Source: Marisa cornuarietis (taxonomy: Eukaryota > Mollusca > Gastropoda > Architaenioglossa > Ampullariidae). From it: a DNA stretch of 64,000 nt. This document shows positions 25,070 through 34,508 of this stretch, piece after piece; position 1 is the first letter of the stretch; the number at the start of each line of letters is the position of its first letter. The position numbers and the translations under genes are program-made. The stretch lies in contig SMMW01000650.1 in the NCBI GenBank assembly GCA_004794655.1, positions 2,262,619 to 2,326,618 on the forward strand, read 5' to 3'. A model generated the notes under the pieces. The model was given only the letters and a program-made list of their open reading frames with translations. It searched no databases and was not told the origin of the DNA.

Positions 25070-26258
25070 GTACTAGGTGTAGCGCCTGCCCGAGGGCAAC
25101 AGCTGGAAGCTTGGATGGAGAGCGTATGCGGTCAAGTGATATTGTATGTCATCTTTCTGACTGCATGATGGTACGTCAGAAAGTGGCAGATGTGATGTTC
25201 CAGTAATTTTATTTGCTTGGTGGATGACTCTGGCCAGCCTTGCCTTGTCTATGACCAGGCGGCGATGTTAAATATGCTCTCAACAAGGGACCTGTAAAAC
25301 GTTTCCAGCACCTCAGAGCTGGCGTTGAAGCTGCGAAGTTTCCTCAAAAGGCGCAGTCTTTGGTGGGCCTTTTTGTACACTTGGTGTGCGTGATCACTAA
25401 AGAAGAGTTTTCCGTCTATCATTGTGCCAACTACCAAGGTACTTAAAACTGGCAGCCCTCTGCACCTGCTGTCCTTTGATTTGCATTGGTGGGGAGGGAG
25501 GGGTACTGCCATCTCTTTCATCACGTGCCCCCCTCGGTTTTTTTCAACGTTCAGCTCCAGAAAGCTGCGGTCAGAGCAGTCCTTCAGTTCCCCCACGCAG
25601 GCCAGGTACTGTGACAGGAACTGCTCATCTTTGAGGCATGACACAAGAGCCATGCCATCTGCATTACTTACAAGTTTGAGAATAGCGTTGTTAATGGTGA
25701 TCTCATTTGTGTATACAGAGAATGGGATGGGGGGAAAGCACACAACCCTGAGGGGTACCCGTGTTGAGGATCTGCTCATCTAACAGAATCATTCCATCCA
25801 TTGAGGTCTACCTTTAAGACGAGCCGGACCCTATAATACCTGTCAGTGGAACTCCTGACCCACCCTTTGTGGTCAGTCCTTCAGGAAAGATCTTATCCAT
25901 AGAACTAGACTGGTATTTGCTTCCAGATCTAGTGGGCGCTTTACAAAAAGGTGTGGCTGGACCGTGTTAAAGGCGCTTGAAAAATCAGTGAACATAGGTG
26001 TCAGAGGCGTCCAAGTGTTGTAGGATGGCATCTAAAAGAGTGAAAGTGGCATCAGACACCCTACTACGTGGCTTGTGGCAAACTGCAGAGGATCCAGGCG
26101 ATCAACTACGACTACGGCGGAGGTCATCAAGCCGCACTCAACCCTCTCCAAACACTTTGCCACAACAGACGTGAAAGCCGCAGGTCGAAAATTGTAGCAT
26201 TAGGCTTCTTTGGCATTGGTATTATTGTTGATAAGCGGGGGATACTGTGAAAGTCAAA
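25070..26258 (-). mobile_element. Decayed Rex1-like non-LTR retrotransposon (copy 2)
   Basis: Minus-strand DNA is closely similar along its length to the element at 62,045-64,000. Shared peptide stretches include 'VYKKAHQRLRLLRKLRSF', 'YRSLVES.FNIAAW' and 'SQYLACVGEL'. The catalytic YADD region reads 'NADGMALV', so the active site is lost. Upstream parts (about 25,780-26,258) align at DNA level but are full of indels. The copy is truncated at both ends: homology begins near 25,070 and stops near 26,258. It is non-functional. Confidence 0.8.
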
Positions 26259-26264
26259 ACTGTT

Positions 26265-27030
26265 TCGTTGTGCATGAAAAATGTCAAACAAACTGACAAT
26301 AAATAAATAAATAAATCATCAGCAAACAGACGACAGTGTGGCAAACATGAACAAAGTGCGTGGGTAAAGAGAAAGAATTGAAGAGCATGCAGAACGGCAC
26401 ATTTGATTATGCCATACTTTTTAAAGAGGTGGGTCTTGAGACCGACCTTTTAAGATTCGAGAGTTGACTCAAGAAAGGCGCAGAGAATTCATAACGGTGG
26501 GTCCTGAGAAGGGAAAGGAACGTCTGCCGAATTTCTTCTGTCTGATGCATGGCACAGAGAGGAAGGCAACACAAGCAGACGAAAAAGCCAACTCAGGTGG
26601 TGAGGCGTCATTAACTCAGACAGGCCATGAAGACACAACAGCAGCACAATGTGGCGATCTAGTAATCAATGCGAGCTCGAATTGGCAGTTAGCGGAGCTG
26701 GCGGAAGAAGGGTGTAACATAGTCCGCTTGCCTACAGGAGACACTACGAGTCACATTATTCTGAGTTCTGCGAAGTTTGACCAGTAGGCGGTTATGAAGA
26801 TCAACAAGTAGAGAGTTGCAGCAATCAAGCCAAGACGACATAAAAACAGACAAGAGCTTTATGGTGGAGAGAGCTGATAGGAAGGATCGGATGTCGAATC
26901 CCGATCCTGTGAAGCTGAAGAATGATGGACTTGCACACCACATTGATGTGAGACTCAAGAGACAAAGATGTTATGATGATAACACCGAGATTGTTTATAT
27001 ATATATATATATATATAAGAGAGAGAGAGA
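26265..27030 (-). mobile_element. Decayed CR1/L2-like non-LTR remnant (C-terminal RT region)
   Basis: On the minus strand a broken frame reads 'SHINVVCKSIILQLHRIG', then 'SSWLDCCNSLLVDLHNRLL', then 'LRRTQNNVTRSV' and 'YVTPFFRQLR'. This matches the conserved order '..YYQLR.I', 'SRLDYCNSLL', 'LQRVQN.AAR' and 'ITPVLR.LHWLP' after the reverse transcriptase of CR1/L2/jockey-group elements. Near 26,425-26,460 a 'SVSRPTSLK' stretch corresponds to the usual 'LKTHLF' end. An AATAAATAAATAAAT run sits at about 26,299-26,316. It lies directly against the Rex1-like copy, so one probably inserted beside or into the other. Confidence 0.6.
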
Positions 27031-27417
27031 GCACGAAATATTATATAAAGTATTTAAAGGAATTAGCGAATGAGTGAGAATTCGGCGTCTGTTAAAACAA
27101 AACATACTTTTTGAAATGAATAGAATGTCGCACATTCACGAGTTTAAAATAACGAAATAACTCTTTAGCGTAGTAACAATAAACAGACTGCAGAACGATT
27201 GCATTATTTATTTATAATATATTCCTTAAAACATGACCTCAAAAACAAAAGCATGGGCATTTTAAATTTTTTAGATCAAACACATAAACCCTTTTCTTAA
27301 AGTGTTTCAGTTACATGATTAAAACTGTGTTTAACGCGGAACATACACATTTTGAGTGTTGCAGACGATGATTTGATGTACACTGTAGCATAATATTATT
27401 TTTCCACTTCATTTTAG
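27031..27417 (+). other. Immediate upstream region of Poxn
   Basis: A/T-rich, no gene. It ends in a pyrimidine-rich stretch and TTTTAG (27,412-27,417), a plausible 3' splice site 42 bases before the Poxn start codon. This would mean the ATG exon is preceded by at least one untranslated exon further upstream. No clear TATA box or initiator could be assigned. Confidence 0.35.
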
Positions 27418-27458
27418 GATCAATCTAGGTGCTGAAAAGCCCAAATCAGGAGGCCGCC

Positions 27459-27471
27459 ATGCCGCACACAG
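27459..27471 (+). CDS. Poxn: Poxn coding exon 1 (MPHT + phase 1)
   Basis: ATG CCG CAC ACA G followed by the donor GTAGGT at 27,472. Only 13 coding bases, but the MPHTG peptide formed with exon 2 is the known Pox-neuro N-terminus. The exon probably starts at 27,418 if the upstream TTTTAG is used. Confidence 0.9.
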
Positions 27472-28098
27472 GTAGGTGTAACAGCGCACACACCACCACC
27501 ACCACCACCACCACCACCACCAACAACAACAACAGCAGCAACAACAAATACATTAATAACGCACCCTTCCGCTCATACATACGGTCTGCCAGTCTATCTT
27601 GTTGACACACGTACAAAGTGTCTTGTGCACAAGCCGCACACAAACATACGCACAGTCAAACAGGTACACAATCGTTTTAATGATAAACAAGGAAGAGAGC
27701 GGGGAAGTTCACGGGTGGAGCAGAGGGGAGGGGGAAGAGAGAGGGGATGTTATGCACTAATTTCATACTAATTATATGGGCATAACAAGTGGATACCGAC
27801 ATACTGGTTTTGTAGGTCAGACTGGGGTTAATCAACTTGGAGGAGTGTTCGTCAACGGCAGGCCCCTCCCAGAGAGCGTTCGGAGGAGGATCGTGGAGCT
27901 GGCCCAGCTGGGGGTGCGACCCTGTGACATCTCGCGTCAGCTCCTCGTCTCGCACGGTTGCGTGAGCAAGATTCTCACGAGATTCTATGAGACTGGTTCC
28001 ATCAAGCCGGGTTCCATAGGCGGCAACAAGCCCAAAGTGAGAGTGAGTGACCCACCACCACCACCACCACCACCACCACCACCACCACCACCACCACC

Positions 28099-28131
<33 letters not shown>

Positions 28132-29348
28132 CTTTTTCAACAACAACAAAAAAAGAAACGCCACTAATAATTAATAAATCGCTCATATACTTTAATCATG
28201 TGCTTCTTCTTCATCAGTAATATTTGAGTACTAGTGTTGCTGCTACTATTCATTTTAGTACTCTTGTCGTTTTGGTTGTTTGTGTATTTATGTGTTTTTA
28301 TCTATGTACATATGTTTGTATATATGTTTTACACTTGGGCCGTTTTTTCTTTTTCTTTTCTTGTCAATCCTTTGCCTTGCACATTAACCCTGACGCCTGG
28401 TCTTCATGTCTCTGGCAGCAAGTGGCCACACCACAGGTAGTGCGTAAAATTCTGGACCTCAAGCAGCAGTCACCATCCATCTTCGCCTGGGAGATCCGGG
28501 AACAGCTGCTGGCACAGGGCGTGTGCGACTCCGCCTCCATCCCCAGCGTCAGCAGCATCAACCGCATCCTGCGCAACGCCAGCTCTTGCTCCACCAGCGC
28601 AACCTACCCCGGCGAGGCCCACTTCCCTTCCCCTCTTGGGCTGGACTTCCTGGGCCGTCAGTTCGGTATGGGCGTCGGACTAGGGGGTGCCGTGACGTCA
28701 CTTCCAGGCATCCCTGTGGCCCTGCCCGGCATGTTGGGAATGTCCGAGAGTCGCCTCCCCTTGCCTCGGGACGGTGCTCTCGACGGTGCCGTTCCCCTTC
28801 CGCATGCTCACCCCAGCATCCTGTCAACCGACCCCGTGGGGAGCCCTCCGGGGGGACCCGTCTGTGCTGCCAGCGTACCGGGGCTGCTGAGCATGGCCAG
28901 CTATCCGGGTGCCTGGTACCCACTCAACCTGTCCATTCCGGGACTGTCCTTTCCCCGCCTTGTGCAGCCGCTGGTTCTGGAATCGGAACAGTCCGGGGTC
29001 GCAGCAGTAGATTCTGACAGCAACAGCATGGAATCGAGGCACGGCGGCCCTTGCGAGAGACAGAAGGTCGACGAAGAATCGAAAAACGTAAAGCGCCAAG
29101 ACGCGGATGTAGAGCGAGAAAGGGAGGGCACTCCTCCAGGCAATGACGCTCAGGCCTCGGACAGAGACGGTCTCTCGCGCTCCGCGCCAGCCAGCCCCCG
29201 GGACGAGAAGCAGAACGAGAAGACAGATGATCGAGAGTTGAAAAACTTAGGACACACGAGGGAAACAAAGGAAGGCGCTGCACACAAACTCAAAAGGAAG
29301 AGCGCCAGCCACGAAGCAGGTGAGACAGTCGACACGATCATGTCCTGA
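27459..29348 (+). CDS. Poxn: Pox-neuro class paired-domain transcription factor
   Basis: Three coding exons (27,459-27,471; 27,816-28,036; 28,419-29,348) join in phase to 387 codons plus stop. The protein starts [17 protein letters not shown] full paired domain spans about residues 5-132: the N-terminal PAI half contains [24 protein letters not shown] and [17 protein letters not shown]; the C-terminal RED half contains [10 protein letters not shown] and [12 protein letters not shown]. The MPHTG start, QLLVSH (QLRVSH in Pax2/5/8), TRFYETG and a Gln before VATP are Pox-neuro hallmarks rather than Pax2/5/8, 1/9, 3/7 or 4/6. No homeodomain follows. The tail is Pro/Gly/Ser-rich, has a hydrophobic block near residues 244-257 ([14 protein letters not shown]), and ends in a charged Glu/Arg/Lys region. 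It is a nuclear DNA-binding protein; in flies Poxn specifies sensory organ identity. The start ATG has a strong context (GCCGCCATGC). Alternative C-terminus: see the exon at 29,490. Confidence 0.93.
27489..27546 (+). repeat. (CAC)n/(CAA)n repeat in Poxn intron 1
   Basis: About ten CAC/ACC units pass into CAA and CAG units, starting 18 bases after the exon 1 donor. Intron 1 is only 344 bp (27,472-27,815), so this repeat occupies a sixth of it. Confidence 0.9.
27816..28036 (+). CDS. Poxn: Poxn coding exon 2 (PAI half of the paired domain)
   Basis: The acceptor TTTTGTAG ends at 27,815. The exon opens with GT, completing Gly5, and runs to CCC AAA before the donor GTGAGA at 28,037. It encodes residues 5-78, the beta-hairpin and first helix-turn-helix of the paired domain up to GSIGGNKPK. 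The splice site between KPK and QVATP leaves phase 0. Confidence 0.93.
28052..28131 (+). repeat. (CCA)n(TCA)n repeat in Poxn intron 2
   Basis: About 20 CCA units followed by 6 TCA units, starting 16 bases after the exon 2 donor. In the exon 2 frame the intron stays open and would read poly-Pro, then poly-Ser, then '[13 protein letters not shown]' and a stop at 28,172-28,174. Intron retention would therefore yield a PAI-only protein. Confidence 0.92.
28419..29348 (+). CDS. Poxn: Poxn coding exon 3 (RED half and C-terminal tail)
   Basis: The acceptor CTCTGGCAG ends at 28,418. The exon opens CAA GTG GCC ACA (QVAT) and contains the second helix-turn-helix of the paired domain (to about residue 132) and the whole tail. 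If unspliced it stops at TGA 29,346-29,348 (…DTIMS). A strong donor-like CAG|GTGAGA at 29,319/29,320 near the end may be used to join a further short exon. Confidence 0.9.
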   Translation, partial: QVATPQVVRKILDLKQQSPSIFAWEIREQLLAQGVCDSASIPSVSSINRILRNASSCSTSATYPGEAHFPSPLGLDFLGRQFGMGVGLGGAVTSLPGIPVALPGMLGMSESRLPLPRDGALDGAVPLPHAHPSILSTDPVGSPPGGPVCAASVPGLLSMASYPGAWYPLNLSIPGLSFPRLVQPLVLESEQSGVAAVDSDSNSMESRHGGPCERQKVDEESKNVKRQDADVEREREGTPPGNDAQASDRDGLSRSAPASPRDEKQNEKTDDRELKNLGHTRETKEGAAHKLKRKSASHEAGETVDTIMS

Positions 29349-29489
29349 CATTTCAATCTCTTCTCTCTCTCTTTAATCTCGGTTCCCTCATTCCTTTTTT
29401 TCTAACTACTTGGGGTTTTTTGTTTGTTTGTTTGCTTGATTTGTTCTTTCTTTCTTCAAAAATATCGTCGTACTGTTCTTACGTTTCAG

Positions 29490-29509
29490 CAGGTGGAAGG
29501 ATATATTAG
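29490..29509 (+). CDS. Poxn: Possible alternative last exon of Poxn
   Basis: If the GTGAGA at 29,320 is a donor, the next good acceptor is a tandem TTTCAGCAG at 29,484-29,492 after a pyrimidine-rich stretch. Both AGs keep the frame (phase 1) and end within a few codons: 'A-GGRIY' stop or, three bases longer, 'AAGGRIY' stop (TAG 29,507-29,509). The protein would be 383 or 384 residues instead of 387. Only splice-site quality supports this. The 3' untranslated limit is unknown. Confidence 0.35.
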
Positions 29510-29618
29510 GGCTGGACCCTGCGTTCCGTCAGAACGCGTTGAACCATTTCATGTTCGTTGTCCTTACGGCCCCTGTTTATTTATGTATTCTTTCACAACT
29601 AACGTTTTACAACAGTGT

Positions 29619-29621
29619 CTG

Positions 29622-29657
<36 letters not shown>

Positions 29658-29702
29658 TGTAAGAGAGAATGAGAGAATACCACTTCAACCACCTCCACTA
29701 CA
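29619..29702 (+). repeat. (GCGT)n microsatellite with conserved flank
   Basis: About ten GCGT units (to about 29,660), then a flank reading GAATGAGAGAATACCACTTC and then AACCACCTCCACTACA. A very similar flank (GAATGAGAGTGAACCAGTTC, then CACCACCTCCACTACA) follows the CA run at about 11,010-11,050. The pair looks like two copies of one microsatellite-linked dispersed repeat. Confidence 0.6.
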
Positions 29703-30047
29703 GCAAATAACTTTCTTTTATCTATTCTAGGATAGGAACCTTAAAAAGAATTATTTGCAATGGGGTGGGGGTACAATGGCCCCCTCCCCGAAAGAACAGA
29801 CGTTCAAAACAGTTAGAGAAAGGAACGAAAGAACGAACAATCTCCAGAATGACCAAGCTAAAATCGCCAGCAGCGGTTTTAGTGATACCTTAATCTTCTT
29901 ATAGCTTACTAAAATCCGCAGCAACTACTGGTTCTGCAGTTTTCTTTTGTTAGTACATGTAGTAATTAGTAATTACTTGCTCTCTGTAACATGCAGAACC
30001 GAAGTTTTCTGAAAACCATATACAGTCATATTTTGCTAATAGTCACG

Positions 30048-30060
30048 TAATAATAATAAC

Positions 30061-30099
<39 letters not shown>

Positions 30100-30665
30100 C
30101 GTGTAATTTATATAGCATGTAATCACGCTCACGAAGGAAGATGCTTTCAGCTCTTAAGAAAAGTAGGAGACATGAACAGAATACGAAGGACGGAAAAAGA
30201 AACAACTATTCAAACAAGTATTAAAAGATAAACATAGAAAAAGGAGTCAGGGAACAAACAATAAGGATGGAGACTGACATAAATCTGCAGAGCTAGACGA
30301 GAAGGCAGACTAGTTGACTGTAATCGCAACTATTGACGACTATGTTGACTGGTGTAAGGAGTAATGCTCGTGGAACAGATGTGTTTTTAATACACGTTTA
30401 AGGGATTTGATGGTGGGTAGACGGCGGATATGGAAGGGAAGAGAGTTCCACTGTTTTACAGCACAGTAACTAATAATCCGGTGACCCTATATGGTTACTC
30501 TGGTGACAGGGATAGAGAGCATACGGTCATCAGACGAAGAGCGTGGTAGTCTGGCTGGGATGTAGGGGAAGAGACGTTCAGAGAAATAGAACAAGAACTT
30601 GCAAAGAAATTAAGATACAGCAGGAGACAGAAGTAACGTTAGAAAGCCCTTTAGACATCTTTGTA
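30048..30665 (-). repeat. Long interspersed repeat with (TAA)n tail
   Basis: An AAT run (30,048-30,099) is the minus-strand 3' tail. Beyond it the sequence aligns with 61,880-62,040: 'tttatatagcatgtaatcac' against 'tttttatagcatatattcac', then 'gaagatgctttcagctctta', 'gagacatgaac' and 'ggacggaa'. This copy continues to about 30,665 (including 'agagttccactgtttt'). It is non-coding as far as seen. Probably a retroposed non-autonomous element; the class is unknown. Confidence 0.55.
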
Positions 30666-30829
30666 CTCTCTTACAAATTAAGAAAGAATACCCGGTAAAA
30701 TGAAACAAAGCGCGGGTAATGGTAGGCGACAAAAATTGATGTGCGACACATCTGCGAGCCCCACCTTGTAGCTACTGCATGACAGACTATTTCTCGTCTT
30801 CTCGGAGGAAAGACATTTACGTGTCGGGG

Positions 30830-31080
30830 GCGAGAAACGGAAGTGGAAGGTGGCGGCTGCGCACGGCCGGGGCGAAGCAAGAAGACCGGAAATGAGGTGG
30901 CCGAGGCCGTCGACGGCCGGAGGACGCCAGCGCAGGTGCAATCGTCAAGCCGCTCTGATCACACGCCGGAACTGCCGCCATGATTCCGTTCACTGCGCCG
31001 GCGCTCGGTTGCGGTTGTGGAGCCTATCAAATTCGGCTTTAAACGGCCTGAGGGTAAACAAGACGCTTCGCTAACGTTCG
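30830..31080. promoter_or_regulatory. CpG-rich patch downstream of Poxn
   Basis: Dense in CpG words (for example CGGCCGGGGCG, GGCCGTCGACGGCCGG) in an otherwise A/T-rich area. The palindromic word CCGTCGACGG is at about 30,907-30,916. The frame at 30,850-31,074 encodes no recognised domain. Possible enhancer or promoter of an unseen transcript. Confidence 0.2.
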
Positions 31081-34054
31081 TGACAGATTCCAGTCTGCAG
31101 CTCGCCTTCCGAAGCGATTTGGAGACTGCGGTGTTCTTTATCGACCGCCAGGCATTTTTCGCAACCTTAATGCTGAATTATTGAAGGCGAAATGTTGCCA
31201 GGTATGTTTGCTGTATAAACACAGGCATGTACTTTCTTGACTGAAGGTTAGAGGAAAATATGAGACAATTGATAATGGCCAGTCAATATTGTGTCACAAC
31301 AGACCGGGAGACGGATATGGAAAATAAAAGATGAAAAAAGAGGGTCAGAAGATGAGAAGATAACAATCTGGAAGAGGAGATAAATGAGTAGGTAGAGTAG
31401 AAAGAAGATAATAAAGAAAATGGGGGTCAAAGGACAGAAAGGGAAGAGGAGAATGAGGACAAGGGAGATAAATGGAACAATGGTTGCTACAGTAAAGGCG
31501 GGGCCAGGTGGTGGTGTGTGGGGTAGAGTTTAATGAACATCACGAGGGTATCTTTTATTTAGAACTAGCGCCCATGAGTGAAAATGCTTGCAACTTGCCA
31601 GCTATACACTCACAGCTCTGATATTCTAATTATGTTGACTGAGCCAGTACTAAAATCAGAGTTCCAACCATTTAATAAATTTACTGTAGCCAGCTACAAG
31701 CGCAAGAAGTCCACTAACAACACAAGTATTATTGTTGTAAGTAATAAGGCGCTAGGAGAATCTATATTATTCTCTGAATATTCTGGTCAGCCATGCAGTT
31801 AAGGCTTCAACTTTCAATAATTATTTATTTATTTATTTATTTATTTTTTGTCGTTTAGTAATAAGGGGTACGGTGTGTTTAAATCAGCTGTGGCTCTTAC
31901 AAATTGTGCGGCCACCGAGCTTGCCATCAGTTTCCATATAACTTACCATCTCGTTTTACTTACCTCAGCACTACTTTCCGCTTATCTTGCCATCGGTCTT
32001 GCCGTCATTGTCCCCGGGGGTCGTCCAACCGACGAACTACACAAACATGCAGCAGACCGCGGAGGAGTTATTTTTCCAAAGTGAGACGAACCTCCGGGTT
32101 GCCGACCCTGGCGTGTCCAGGCCGGACACAGAGACACATAGGTAGCTGTCGGTCGCCTTCCGACATGGGTTGGCCTTGGCAACGGCTGACCCGATCGCTG
32201 CGCGATGAATTATTGAGCAGCCGGCGGATAGTTACAAACTTCTTGTTATCAGACAGCGTCGCCACGCACCTGCCGTGTCGCAAAGAGTGAAAGAAAGAAA
32301 CAAAGAAGATAGAAAGAAAAGAAACAGAAAGAAAGAAAGAGAGAGAGAGAGAAAAAGAGAGCACTAATAGATTCAGATCTCTAATTTAAAACTACTGGAT
32401 AGAACGGGATGTAAGGAGCTTGCTGAAGCCATCACGCAGCCATCTTGCCACTCGTAATGTCATGTAAACCAGCAATGAGCGTAACCAGATCGACACCTTC
32501 CTTTTAAGTTTTGAAATCAAAGTACTCAAACAGTTTCAAAAACGTTTACAACGTTAACAGTTTACGAAAAATACAAAAATACAGTGGTGATGAGTTGCAA
32601 ATACTGTGACAGCATCACCTTGTACGTTCCAATATGGCGACTAGTGGGCTTCAAGCAGAGCCAACTAGGGTCTGTCTATTACTTTCAGATCGGCGGCTCA
32701 TACAAACGGTATAAAGAAAAAAAAGACTTGAATCTCCGTGCTATTAATGCATTAACTCTTTAATCGGACATCACAATCATTCGAATTAAATAAAGTATTC
32801 TTTTGACATAAAATGCTAAACATCCGTAAGTGTGAAAGACGCTCTTCATCGCGACAGTATATGAAAAGCATACAGTGAACTTCAGTCTTGTCATACCTTA
32901 GAATGTAAAAGTAACTCTTTGTTTGTTTTTTGTTTTTTTTTCCTCACCCATTTGTGTGCGCGCGAAGAACTAAATGAGAGAGAAATCAACGACAGAGAAG
33001 AAAGACGAGGCGTGAGGAATAAAAAGTTCAAATTATATGTGACTAATTTTATTCTTTAATTAATCATATAAAGTAGCAGGGAGGTATTGTGGAGTAATTT
33101 GTAATAACAGGGGTTCTATTTTTTCCTTCATACACACTTTGTACTTGCTTTATCTTATTTCATACCAGGCTCAAAGAGAAACTTGAATCCAAATATTCAT
33201 TTACTCCCCGTACATCGCTACCCACTCCTGCCGGCTCTTTAAAAAATGTTTCCTTCATTTCTGAACGAGCACCAGGGTAATAAAGCTCTGCCATAATCTA
33301 TCTCAGACCTGCTCCTAACCGAACACTTTGAGGCGATCGCATTCTGTCAAGGTCTCGACCTTTCCCCTAGCACGAGCCGCACATGCTCAGAGAGCAATGT
33401 GGTTTTCTTGGACATTCGCCGCGGGTCAGTAGACACTCCCTGTTTGACCCATGACTTTTTTTTTAGAGCTTCGTTACCCGAGCAAAGAGACCATATGCTC
33501 GCCCTCGGTTGATCATTCTTTCATCTCTTTCAAAGACGCCATTAACCACCTGCACACTAATTAGTACTTAACGTCCACTACAAATCACCAAGAATGGCGC
33601 AGCAAAGGCGAGAAATATAATATTTAACTGCATCTTAAATGTTCTGGTTGTTTTAATAAAATTTGATTGGTTACTTCAAATTTCACAAAAATGCATTGAA
33701 TGAGTGAATGATTTTTACAGAAAAGAAGACACTCCATAAGATATTAAATTACTTTTAATTTGTTTACATAATACAAAGTATCTGAAAACGCTAATATTTA
33801 TTAAGTGTTAATGCTCTTAAATAATTACTAATATACTAATTATACCATAAATATAGATACGAAGGTGAAAGAATAAGTAGCGTCCATTGTAAGTCCTCCC
33901 ACCGCTTCTCCAATGGAGCTGACTGTAGCGAGGTTTCTAACATCTCATGAAAGAGAAACAGACTGGAACTGTGTGCTCAGAATCAGGACTCATGTTGACA
34001 GTATTGTGACATTTTACAGTTGAAAGAACGCTTGTTTCAGTAACTGAGTTTTTT

Positions 34055-34508
34055 TATTATTTATTTATTATTATATTTAGTGACTGCGGTAGGTTGTGTG
34101 ATATAAGAGTATCTTAATTCATGTTGCGTGGTGGAGGAACATATTTAGCATCTTTTGACCGTTTCGCAGTCTTTACGATCATCTTGTGGCACACTGTGTC
34201 TGGATATGAGTCCCCTTGAGAATGTATATTCTATGCAAAAACCATAACCCCGATCCAGCATGCTTCTCTACCCATTTATAGATCTTTTGAAGCCTGACTT
34301 TATTTGAGGAAGTCAACTTTTAGCTTCTTCGCCAGCGGGATGTCACGACGCCTGTCGAAAGTCGTCATTAACGCTGCCAGGTCTCACAATTTGTTTTCGA
34401 CAATGTCACACATTTCTGCAAAAACATCTGCTGATATGAATCTGTTAATGGCTCTAGAGGCATCGTCGTCCAGTCGTCTCCTTTGCCTCAGGTCTCGTCA
34501 TAACAAAA
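34055..34508 (-). pseudogene. Decayed coding remnant with A-rich 3' tail
   Basis: One minus-strand frame from about 34,508 to 34,115 reads like real protein interrupted by stops: 'RRRLDDDASRAINRF', 'ISADVFAEMCDIVENKL', stop, 'DLAALMTTFDRRRDIPLA', 'KKLKVDFLK', stop, and later 'CHKMIVKTAKRSKDAKYV' and 'PPPRNMN' stop. An A/T-rich (AATA)n tail follows (plus strand TTTATTATTTATTTATTA, about 34,055-34,072). The single-frame continuity through several stops plus the tail suggests a retrocopied gene or mobile-element fragment. I do not recognise the family. Upstream of 34,508 a T-rich run replaces coding sequence. Confidence 0.35.

Larger units (their letters stand above)
29510..34054. other. Intergenic downstream of Poxn
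   Basis: No further exon recognised. Contains a GCGT microsatellite, a long TAA-tailed repeat (30.05-30.67 kb), a CpG-rich patch (30.83-31.08 kb), an ATTT run at 31,820-31,845, a second G+C-rich stretch at about 31,900-32,280 whose open frames match nothing known, and A/T-rich DNA after 32.4 kb. The Poxn polyadenylation site could not be assigned. Confidence 0.5.

Noticed and set aside
28523..29283. Several long frames overlapping Poxn exon 3 on both strands
   Set aside because: Shadows of the G+C-rich Poxn coding exon; the paired-domain frame is unambiguous.
27459..29348. Assignment of the Pax gene to Pax2/5/8 or Pax1/9
   Set aside because: MPHTG start, QLLVSH, TRFYETG and QVATP fit Pox-neuro better, and no homeodomain remnant or clear octapeptide was found.
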